Notes under the pieces: generated by a model
What the model was told of the DNA's origin: nothing
What the model saw: only the letters and a program-made list of their open reading frames with translations
Database searches by the model: none
Made by a program: the position numbers and the translations under genes
Shown here: positions 13,501 through 25,500 of the stretch, piece by piece
Position numbering within the stretch: the stretch's first letter is position 1
Layout: the number at the start of each line of letters is the position of its first letter
From: Diphasiastrum complanatum
Lineage: Eukaryota > Streptophyta > Lycopodiopsida > Lycopodiales > Lycopodiaceae
Reading direction: 5' to 3'
NCBI GenBank assembly: GCA_029204225.1
Contig: CM055095.1
Coordinates: forward strand, 16,088,049 to 16,152,048
Length of the DNA stretch: 64,000 nt

Positions 13501-16500
13501 TGCAACCACACACAAGGAGCATACCTGTTAAGTATACAGCTCCAGTTCCGAAAATCTTTTTAGGAACCTCGATCTGCTCATAGCTGCTAGGACTGCACCC
13601 AGAACATGAGTTAATTTGATTTTTAAACCATAGATCTGAAAAGTTTGCTAATCAACCACATTGTGAACTTCCACTAACAATCCCAGCCTATTGATTCAAA
13701 TCAAACTGAAATTCAATCCAAACAACAACGATCTGGTTGTTAACTTACTCCATCAAGGTCGCGTTCTCTCCCTCGTCATACAAGAACGTCAAGACCTTCT
13801 CATCTATATAAGCCTCTGCAATTTAAACTAAAGGAAAAATTCAGAAGATTAATATATTTATACTATCATAATACAAAGTGTCAAGATACACAGAAAAAGG
13901 TCAGATGTGTACTCCTTGGGTAGCGATCATTTAGATAGCATTATGGACTAGACTAGCAGTTATGGGCATGTTTATCGGTTGTGACAATGATGTTAGTAGA
14001 GATTGTCATATGACTACTTAGTTTTGGTTATGCGGTATCTCTGTGATGTTCTTACTTTGGTAATAAAGCAATGTCTTGTAACAGGAGAGCTACTCGTCCC
14101 AACTGTCATGTGCCTAATCTTAATCAACAAACCTCCCCTAAAAAAACATACAATGGCAAAATAACTTTGGCAATAATAAGTTGGCTAGCATAATAGATTG
14201 GGTGATCATATCCCATTTGATCACTTGGTAAGACAAATCCTAAACATAAAGTATCTACATCAATGCGGACACACTTAGTCCAATCCGGGTGATCATATCC
14301 CATTTGATCACTTGGTTGTGCAAAAACACATCCTTTGTAAAGTATGTGCATCAATGTGAACTCGTGTATTCCAATCCGGGGGGCCAAAATGGGTTTTCAG
14401 CCAGTGCCCTAATAATGTCTTGGAAAGTGGAATGTGAATACATAAAATCATCCAAGAAATATCTCATAAATTTATCCCACTAGTCATAAAAGGCCTGTAA
14501 CATCACCTTTGGAATGATGTCGGAGCAAATGAAAAGTCCAAAAGGCATGACTTGTATGCATAAGTACGCTCTTAAGTGATAGAAGCAATATTTTCTTGAT
14601 CTTTTTGAGAAATCAAAAATTGATGATAACCATTGAAGCCTACTTAAAAACCATATAGTTTGTGTCTGTAGGAAAGCAAGAGTCAAGTCACCAAGATCTA
14701 GTTATCAATTAATATCCACAGAAAAAAGGGCCCAACAGTTACGAATAGAGCCACAGCTGATCTAGAGCTAAGCTATGAAAGCATCACCTAAGCAAGACTT
14801 AAGCTATGAAAGTAGCACATAAGCAAGACTTAACCCTAGAAAGCAGGAAAGAGAGAGATTAAGGAGGCTAAAGAGAGAGATCAATATCATCAGCTGAATA
14901 ACAAATGACATAGTTTCCCTACTTATAGCCAAGAGGAAGCCCTAAAAGGAAGCTTCCGGTGGCTAGGGCCCAACTGGGAGGGAAAATAGTGCGCCCTCCA
15001 AGAAGGCCCCCACTCTCCAGTAATATGTCCAAATGGCCTAATAACGAATAATAAGGCCAAAGGCCAACCATATAGTCTAAGTGTCACTAATGAATAAAAA
15101 AAGGGCCCAAGGCCTGCTTATGCATAAAGTAAAGTAAATGGACGCGGCGAATGTAATGAGCCGAGTCCATAACTCTCCAAAAACATCTGATGTAGAGGAG
15201 TCAACAAGTGCAGCAAGAGCACGAGCCTGATCCGCAAGTGATGGTGTATGATGAAAGACATCAATAGGGTCCCATGTGGCCTCCTCAATAGGACGACCAT
15301 CCCACTGGACCAAAAACTGAATCTGCCAGCGGCGTCGACTATGGTATAGACGAACCTGTAATATAGCAGCAGGTAAAAATGGAAATAACTCTGGAGCAGT
15401 AGGAAACTCAGCATCACAAGGAGCGTCATCCTCAATAGCAGCACGTAATAAACTGACATGGAATACATCACAAGCGCGTGTGGAAGCAGGAAGCTGTAAG
15501 CGATATGTAACTGGACTAAGAACCTCCAAAATGCGATAAGGCCCATAATAACGTGGTGCAAGCTTCTCAGTAGAACAAACCGTAGGCGTAGATAAACCAT
15601 ATCTCCAAGCTGAAACTCAACATGGCGGCGGTGACGATCAACTGAGGTCTGATAATGCTGCTGAACATGCTGTAAATGAGAACTGGCCCGGGTAATAAGC
15701 TTTCGAGCACCTGATAGAAAAGATGCAAGTGTGACAGGTGTATCCTCAGGAGGGAGAGGAATGCCAGGTAGTAGAGGTGCATAGCCATGAGATAATAAAA
15801 ATGGTGAGACACCTGTGCTGGTACTAACAGAGCTATTATAGCTATACTCTTCTAAACATAAATGCTGATCCCAATCCTTCCCTGAAGGAGTAACAAAATA
15901 GCGTAAATAATCCTCAAGGATCCTGTTAAGAAGTAGAATGATAAGTAGAACCCATATAAAACTGTACATCCCATATACGCATAAGCTCTGTCCAGAATAT
16001 AGATGTAAACTTACTATCCCGATCAGAAAGGATAGTACGAGGAAATCCATGCAAGCGGAAAATCTCTGATAGGAACAAACGTGCACACTGCTCTACTGTG
16101 ATAGTACTGCGAACTGGTATAAAATGTGCCTGTTTGGAGAACCTGTCAACCACCACCATACATGAATCGTGACCACGCTGGGTATGGGGAAGGCCAAGAA
16201 TAAAGTTCATAGATATATCAGTCCATTGGCGATGAGGAATAGGCCAATTCTGGAGAAACCAGCCGATTTAGCACGGGAGTACTTATTACAAAGACAAAAA
16301 GGGCAGGTACAAATAAGTACAGGAAGCTCAGATCGAAGAGAGGGCCGGTAGAAATGGTCTTTGAGACGAGCATAAGACTTCCGGAAACCAAAGTGACCCC
16401 CAATAGGAGAGGAATGAGCATCCGACAACAATTGGGAACGGATACCCAAGGAACTAGGAATACAAAGAGAATCATCAACAACAGCACGACGAAGAGTATT

Positions 16501-19500
16501 AAACGCTGATTGACAATCAGAAGTCCAAAGAAAAGTACTAGACTTCTTCAAAAGTGCATGAAGAGGAGCTGCAATAGTGGCAAAATGAGGAACTGGACGA
16601 CAAAGGTGAGTGGCTAACCCAAGGAATATACGAACATGATGAATATCAGTTGGTATAGGCCAATCCTGGATGGCCTGAACCTTATGAGGGTCCAGACGAA
16701 TGTGTCCATTACAAACAAGAAAACCAAGAAACTCGATCTCAGAAACAGTAAAAGAACATTTAGAAAACTTAGCAAATAACTGGTGATGTACAAGTAACTG
16801 AAATATAGAGGAAAGATGGGAAACATGCTCAGCAAGAGACTGACTAAAAATAAGAATATCATCAAAATAAACCAAGACACAATGACCAAGAAGCGGACGC
16901 ATGACGTTATTCATCACATTCTGGAACGTAGGAGGGCCATTAGTAACACCAAAAGGAAGCACACGAAATTCATATAAACCAAGATGAGTACGAAAAGCAG
17001 TCTTATGTTCGTCAGAAGGGTGCATCCTGATTTGGTAATATCCAGAACGAAGGTCTATCTTGGAAAAGATTTTAGAGGATTACGAATAGTCAACTTATTT
17101 AAAGCACGGTAATCAATACAAAGGCGTTTGGTACCATCTTTCTTACTAACAAGGAGAACAGGGGCACCAAAAGGCTGTGACTAGGAACAATGAGACCCTG
17201 ATCTAACAAGGCAGTAATATGGAGCTCAAGCTCATCACACTCCGATCGAGACATACGATAAGGGGGACGGGAAGGAGGAGCAGAACCAGGACGCAAATCA
17301 ATATGATGGTTCACGTCGGTAATGGTGGTGGCGTCGTACGTTCTAAAAAAACAAAAGCATACTAATGTAATAAGTCAGAGATCACCTGAGGAACAGCTAC
17401 TGGAGTAGAAACTGGAGGAACTGGTACTGCCCGCTGAACACATAATAAGGCTACACAATGAGCCTTCGGCAGGCTGCGAATAAACTGCTTCCCAGTAATC
17501 AACTGGAAGTCTCCCTGAGAATCAATGCCAACAAGTGTGTGTGTAACTGCATCATGTACAAATGTCAATGTCTGTTGTGTCAAGTCCAGTGTAACGGCTC
17601 CAAGAGATGCAAACCAATCAGCACCAAGGATAAGATCATAATGCTCCATAGGAATAATGTAAAGATCTGCCTGTCCAGAAAAATCTCCAATGCGGTATGG
17701 TAAACGCTGAAACATCTGAGAACTAGGAAAAGAATCGGAACTCAACTGTGAGAGGCTGTGAAGCGGGAACAGGTGAAGTAAGTGGAGCTGAAGAAAAACC
17801 TGCAACACCTAATGAAGCTACAACATTCAATAAAAGAACCAGAATTGCTCTTCATTTCATAAAAATGAATGTCATAAATAAAGTGTTAAGAGAGATCAGT
17901 ACATGCAGCACTGCCAAGGAGGCTTGGGACATTTTCAAACAATCTATAAAATTAAGAATATTTCTAGATTGCTTACACTTAGAAATCACATCTTTCTAAG
18001 TTACTAGAGAGTAGATGAGAGTGCTTCATCTTATGTAATGAGAGTAAAGGATCTTCATCAAGAGTTAGCTGGTATTGGAGATGCTCTTAAGAACACTGAA
18101 CTTGTTCAAGTAGTCCTTAATGGACTTAGAGATTAGTATGACAATATTGTGCAGACTTATGCTGTCAGGGAGAAACTTCCATCCTTGGAGACTCTTTAAG
18201 GTGTTCTCATTGCTGTAATACGTACACGTAACCGAATGGAGCGAGGACCAGGACGCCCTGTCCAAGTAGCATAGGCAAGCTGAGCATGGCAAGTAGCAGG
18301 AAGTAAATCAGTGGACGGCTCCGAGGATAGGTCAGGCTCATCAGAAATATGAATGTAGATATCGGAATCATCTGGAGTAGTGCCCTCATGGTAAAAAACA
18401 GCAGTAGTAGTAGGGAGAGGCTGACGGCAATCACGGGCAAAATGGTCAAGACTCTTACAACGAAAGCAAAGACGCTTCTGCTGAAGGTCAGCGAACTCTG
18501 CAGACGTGTAACGTTGGACAAAAGCAGGTCGAGGAGTCGGAGGATGAGGAGACGAAGGGACAATGGAGAGAGCTGGAACAGAAGGGGCAGGTGTAGGGGT
18601 GGACGTAGCGAGAAAAGATGAAGCAGAAGGACGGGGGCGGGAGAAGCGGGAAGGAAGGGTGTCAGAGTACGTATGCTGTAAAGTACTAGCAAGAGACATC
18701 GCCTCAACAAGTGTGGGAGGATGGAAGGAAGAAACATCATAACGTAAAGCACCACGAAGCCAAGCAATGTAACGAGAAATAAGCTCAGTGGGCTGTAGAT
18801 CTGTAAAAAGATAAGAAAGCTCCATAAACTGATCTGTATAAGAAGCAAGATCACTGGTCTGAGTGAGACTACGGAATGTATCACGTTGGCGGTCGAGCCA
18901 CTGAGGATCAATCATAGCATGACGGAGGTTACGGCGAAAAGCATGCCATAAATGGAGCCCTTCCCGATCAGGATCAGCTCTATAAACTCGCCACCACGTG
19001 GCGGCGCGTCCATCTAAATGTAAAGCAGCCAACTGGATCTTCTGAGGATCAGTCTTAGGGTAGATCTGAAAATATGTGTCAAGCTTAGCAAACCAATTCT
19101 CTAATAAGTTCCCGTCAGAGGAACCAAAATAGGTAGCAAGTTGTACCCTATCACGAAAGTCTCGAGCAAAGTGTGGCTCAGGAAGTGGGGGACGTGAAAA
19201 GAAACCAGGAGGTGGGTTAGGCGGAATGAACTGTCCACCACCAAGCTGACTAGCAGAGGAAGATGGAAATCCAAATGGAGGGGGAGTCCCAAATGAAGGA
19301 AAAACAGGAGCTTTACCAGGACCATGAGGCTGTAAAGAATCAATCTGTGACTGCATAGTAGCAAAGCCGGTCATAACGGTATCGAAGCGAAGAACGAGGC
19401 CTGAACTGATCGGATAAGGCTTCCTAAGTAGTCTCACTCGGGGTAGGTGAATGTGCCATAATGATAGTGGAAGGAATAGACGAATATTTGAGAGAGCGGA

Positions 19501-22500
19501 CTCTTGTCATCACCCCAAATTAGTCTATTAAAACCACTATTATCACAACTAAGAAAGGACAGCAATCAGCAAATGAAAAAAGTGAAAATGAAGGCTGTAA
19601 AAATGCGTTGGACAGCCGGGAGGCAAGTGACAAATTGGAATATCAAACGGAGTCGGAATTTCGTGAAATTTGGTTGAGGATGGGCGATGGACAGCCTGCA
19701 AACAAGGTGTGAAAAATGGCTGCAAACGGAGACAAAAACAGACGAAAGTGACAAGTATGAAGCGGCTGGACAGCCTGCAAACAGAAGTGAAGGGAGGGCT
19801 GAAAATGGAAGGAGGAACGGACGAAAGAGATGAGGGAAAAGTTCCGGCCGCCAAATTTAGCGGAAGTACTTCCGCTAACTATCTGCTAAAGCTCCGCCAA
19901 GGAAAATGCTCTGATGGGAGCTGGTCCTCCTCCAAACTGTGCTGAATGTTGCTGAAGCAAAGAGATGAAAGCCCTCAGCAAAGAGAGAAAAATCAGCAAG
20001 GAAAATGAGCACCCAATCAGAAAATCAGATTGAAATTCAGCAATCAGGAAAGTGCTCTGATACCAAGTTACAAATAGAGCCACAGCTGATCTAGAGCTAA
20101 GCTATGAAAGCATCACATAAGCAAGACTTAAGCTATGAAAGCAACACATAAGCAAGACTTAACCCTAGAAAGCAGGAAAGGGAGAGATTAAGGGGGCTAA
20201 AGAGAGAGATCAATATCATCAGCTGAATAACAAATGACATAGTTTCCCTACTTATAGCCAAGAGGAAGCCCTAAAAGGAAGCTTCCGATGGCTAGGGCCC
20301 AACTGGGAGGTAAAATAGTGCGCCCTCCAAGAAACCCCCCACTCTCCAGTAATATGTCCAAATGGCCTAATAATGAATAATAAGGCCAAAGGCCAACCAT
20401 ATAGTCTAAGTGTCACTAATGAATAAAAAAAGGGCCCAAGGCCTGCTTATGCATAAAGTAAAGTAAATGTAAATGGACGCGGCGAATGTAATGAGCCGAG
20501 TCCATAACTCCAACTCTAAGAGAGAGAGAGAGAGAGAGAAAACAACAACAAGAGCAATGGAGAGCAATGCTTAGCCAAACTGTCCAAAATGGAATACACA
20601 ATGAGCATCTAAGTACTCTATCTGGATGTGGCCAAATGCCACCAAACCCTAAGGTTAACCACTCACTAAATGTAGGGCACCCCCAAAAGTCAAGATAGGG
20701 CCCCTAAACAAAATTACACCCCTAAGGACCCACGAGTCAGTACATGACCAAAATTGGGTCCAACTGAACTTAAGACAAACTTAAGATGGCCTAAATAACT
20801 AAATACCCATGGTTACACAAATCTCAACCTTTTGGGTCAAAGTAACCTATGGATTAACTTTAGCATAGTCATTTATTTCTAACACCCTCCTTAAATGACA
20901 ATGCAAAAACTGAAATCTTCACTATGTAATAAAACCACCACGTGGTATTAAATTTAAAGCTTTGCATAAAGCTTCAAATCTGACTCTAGGCAACGCCTTA
21001 GTGAAGAGGTCTGCAATATTATCCTCTGTAGGACAATAGTCAAGTAAAATGTCGCCATCATGAAGTCTCTCCCGAACAAAGTGATAATGGATCTCGATGT
21101 GCCTCATCCTCGCATGAAAAACAGGATTCCGTGCAATGGCAATAGCACTTTGACTATCACTCAAGATAAGAGTGGCTGAGGGCTCACCAAACTTCATGTC
21201 AACAAGTAGTCTTCTCAGCCATAAACACTCCGTTGTGGCTGAAAATATCGCTCTATATTCTGCCTCACTAGAAGCAGCAGCAGCAGTGGGCTACTTTTTA
21301 CTTGACCAAGAAATTGCAGAATTTCCATAGAAAAAGCAATGTCCACTTGTAGAGCGTCTAGTGTCTTGATTTCCACCCCAATCTGAGTCACTAAAACCAA
21401 CCAAACATGCATCATCACAAGCAAGAAAAACCAGTCCATGACTTCTTGTTCCTTGAAGATATCGAAAGATCCTCTTCAATGCTTTCCAATGTGATGTCAT
21501 CGGGACATGCATGAATTGACTCATGAGTGAGACACTATAAGAAATGTCCGGTCTTGAATTACATAGGTAAATGAGACAGCCAATAGCTTGACAATATAAA
21601 GTAGTATCAAATGGTTGACCATCACCTTGACTACTTAATTTCAGGCCTGTTTCCATAGGTGTAGCAACCGGCTTGCAATCTTCCATCTTGAACCGCTTCA
21701 AAATCTGCCCAATGTAGCGTTCTTGAGAGATGAAAATTCCAGCCCCTTCTTGTACAAATTCAAAACCAAGATAAAAGTGCAATAGGCCTAAATCTGAGGT
21801 TTCAAAAATCATACAAAGATCAAGTATTACGGCATCAATCTGCTGCTCATTACTTTGTTGTCCCGCAAAGTCGACAACAGCCACCGTGGGACTGTTTTGG
21901 GTTGTCCAACAGCCATGTCTCTTCTTACAATTTGTTGTCCAAGATCCTCCGACACTGCACTTGGCTGTCCAAGATCTTCCAAAACTGATCTTTGCTGTCC
22001 AACAGTTCTTGCAGGCTGATTTTGAGCAACAACGAGCGGTTCTTGATGAACATTAGGCTCTAAACTTGATGAGGTGTTGAGCAGGTCGAAACTGGTTGAT
22101 TGCTGCCCCTTATCTCCAGCAATAAAAGATGATACCAAATCTGGAAAAACTTCAACATTCACACTATGTGGGCTGTCCCCCTTCAAGATATGAGTTGGGG
22201 CCACATCTAATGAATTCTTTTCATCCAAATGCACATCACGACTAACAATAATCTTGTTAGTGCTCAAATTGAACAGCCTATAGCCTTTGCTTTCACTACT
22301 ATAGCCAACAAAAATGCATTTAACTCTTTCATCCTCAAGCTTTGTACGAAGTTTATCCGGAACAAAAGCATAAGTCGTACAACCAAAAATGCGAAAGTGA
22401 GGTTGTAGGATTCTTTCCATACCAAACTTCATAAGGAGTTAATACTTTCAATGCTTTAGTAGGACAACGATTGCTTATGTATACTGCCGTTATAACCGCT

Positions 22501-25500
22501 TCAGCCCAAAACTTGTGGGGCAGCCCCTTTGCTTTGAGCATGCAATGGGCCATCTCCATAAGTGTGCGATTCTTTTGCTCGGCAACACCACTTTGCTGAG
22601 GCGTATAGGGAGTTGTCATTTGATGTAAAATTCCCTTTTCTCGAAGAAATGCACCGAACATATTCTTAATGTATTTCGCCTCCTCGATCGGTGCGTAGGG
22701 TCTTCAAAGAATGCCCAAACTGATTTTCCACCATTGCTAGAAAATCTTTGAAACGTTGAAAAACTTTCGATTTAGCCTTCATAGGATAGATCCATGTAAA
22801 ACGCGAAAAGTCATCAATAAAAGTCATAAAATAGATGCACTTTCCTATGGATTCGGTCCTCATTGGACCACAAACATCACTATGAACCAAATCAAATTTA
22901 TCAAGAACCATTATAGTTCCATCAATTGGAAAAGGTTTCCTTTGAAACTTTCCAAGTATGCACCCCTCGCATACATGCCCTTCCGGCTGCTCAATAGTAG
23001 GAATGTCTTCTACCATATTAAATGTCTTCAGCTTCTTCAAGCTTGCAAAGTTGAGATGCCCAAACCTTGCGTGCCACAATTCAGCCAACTTCAATGATTG
23101 TGATGTAGAAGCAACAAGACATGTAGAGGGAATTCGTCGCTCATACGTATCCATAATGAATAAGCCAGCATGCATTGTTCCCGAAACAATAATCAAGAGT
23201 GATCTTTTAGGATCCTTGACAAGACACTTATCTTCTTTGAACTCAACAACTAGTCCTTGCTTCAACATAGTTGAAACCGAAAGAAGATTCTTCTTGATTC
23301 CCGGAACATAAAGCACATTCTTAATGTACTTTTTTTCACCATTAGGCAGAATGATGGCTACAATTCCAATTCCATGAATAGAATAAGATGCATCATCTGC
23401 ACATTGTACCTTACTTCCATTTTGCACTTTCACTAATTTAGTGAATGCTTCTTGACCACTATCAATCACCCATTCAATGGGCTGAAAATCAGCATCTTGC
23501 AAAACAGAACTTGAATTCCTCATAGATGTAGAAGTAATATTAGACACAAAAGCATAGTCTTGGTTGAAGAGATCACCACTAGCTTCAAGCTCTTGCTCCA
23601 AAGTAGCAAGTGAAGCACTAGTATCAATTCCTTTACTCACCTCTTTCGCAAGCTTCTTCTTACAATCCTTGATGTAATGCCTATACTTCTTGCAATAATG
23701 GCACTTCCCTTTCTTCTTTTGAGTGTTGACATCTTGACCTCCAATGGGCTTTTGCTCATCCTTGGAAGGAGGCTTCCCCTTTCCTTTTGACTTGCCTTTG
23801 CCCTTGCCTTTCGTGAAGAAAGCTTGATCTTGTTGAGTGTCACCCGCAAAATTTTGCCTCGTTTGCTCCTCTTGAAGAAGCAGCCCAACAAGTTCATCAA
23901 AGGAGAGTTGATGTCCCCCAAGAGAGATACTCAAAGATGAAACAAATGGAAGATAAGAGGAAGGTAATGAGTTGAGAGTAATGGAAACAAATTGAGCATC
24001 CTCAATTATCTCATCAATATTGAGAAGCTCCTCACGAAGATCCTTGATCTTCGTCAAGTGATTGGTCACTTGATCCCCTTCTTGCATCTTCAACAAAGAA
24101 AGTTGATTTCTGAGATACACCACTCTTGCTGGATTTTTGACTCTACACATAGTATAAAGTGTATCCCACGCACTTTTAGATGTCTTACAAGACCTAATAT
24201 GAGGTAAGATAGATCTTTTCACAGCAAGAGCAACCATAGAATGTGCTTGTGCATCCCTTCTATCCCACTTCTTTTGTTCTTCCGAAGATGGAGAAGATGA
24301 TGTTGATGATGATGATCCACGAGGTGTAGGGGCTGCCAAAGACGGAGGCCTTTCCTCATCACCATTGACCAAATCCCACAGCCCTTTCGCTATGAGAAGA
24401 TTCTTCATCATGTAACTCCACAAGGAGTAGTTTGTGCCATCCAACCGATCTTCACTAAACAAAGAACTGATAGCTGCTTCCGATTCTTTAGCCATTACCT
24501 CCAACAGAATTTCAGCTTGTAGTAGATAGGAAAGAGCCTTTCCACAACCAAATCTACTCAAAAAATTTGCAACAAACAAAGAGCTGAAAGTAGGAGCACA
24601 AGATGTCTTTCAATCTGCAACCAAAGTGCCCAAAAGATAATGGAAAGATGGCTGTCTTTCTGCACAAAAAAACCAGCTTCTTGAAAATTAGGTTAGCTTC
24701 GATTGAAGCCTACACCGAAACCCAATTAGGAAGCTAAATAGTGTGATCAACACACACTCCAATAGGGCTGTTGAAAGCGCCCTACTGCTTGCTGAGAATC
24801 TGCAAATTTCCAGCCACAAGTTGACCTAACCCTGAATAGGGTTTGCTGAATTTTGGGCGCCCTCCTATGCAAATGCAAACTTGAAAACAAAAATAGCAAG
24901 ATAAGGAGACACCACAACCAAAAATCAGTAGCAGATTTTTGGGCGCCCTCCTCCAAACTTGCTGAAAACTGGTTGCTCAGATTTGAGATTCTGATTTTTG
25001 GGTGCCACAAATTACTCCTCCAAGATCTTTGTTGGGCGCCCTCCTTCAACCTGAAAAGAGAGACAAAAGCTGATCCAAACTCCGCTTGGAAAGATCAGCA
25101 GGATGCTGAAATTTCACAACAAAAAGCAGAGAAGCTCCTCTTCTGGTAGGGCGCCAACAAACAAGCTTGTTGCAAATCCGGTAGCTCTGATACCATGTAG
25201 GAAAGCAAGAGTCAAGTCACCAAGATCTAGTTATCAATCAATCTCCACAGAAAACAAGAGAGAAGAGGCTGGGCGCCCAACTCTAAGAGAGAGAGAGAGA
25301 GAAAACAACAACAAGAGCAATGGAGAGCAATGCTTAGCCAACTGTCCAAAATGGAATACACAATGAGCATCTAAGTACTCTACCTGGATGTGGCCAAATG
25401 CCACTAAACCCTAAGGTTAACCACTTACTAAATGTAAGGCACCCCCAAAAGTCAAAATAGGGCCCCTAAACAAAATTAGACCCCAAGGACCCACGAGTCA

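Larger units (their letters stand above)
14737..20509 (-). mobile_element. Chromovirus (Gypsy) with AG...CT LTRs
   Basis: The 5773-bp element lies inside the Copia 3' LTR. It is bounded by the exact 5-bp duplication CCAAC (14732-14736 and 20510-20514) and LTRs of 438 and 444 bp. The LTR ends are AGTTAC and ATAACT, not TG/CA. A perfect Met primer site abuts the 5' LTR. Minus-strand order is gag, protease remnant, RT, integrase and chromodomain. RNase H is missing, and the protease start is replaced by a Copia gag piece in the opposite orientation, so it cannot be autonomous. By eye the LTRs differ by about eleven substitutions and one 6-bp indel. Confidence 0.95.
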
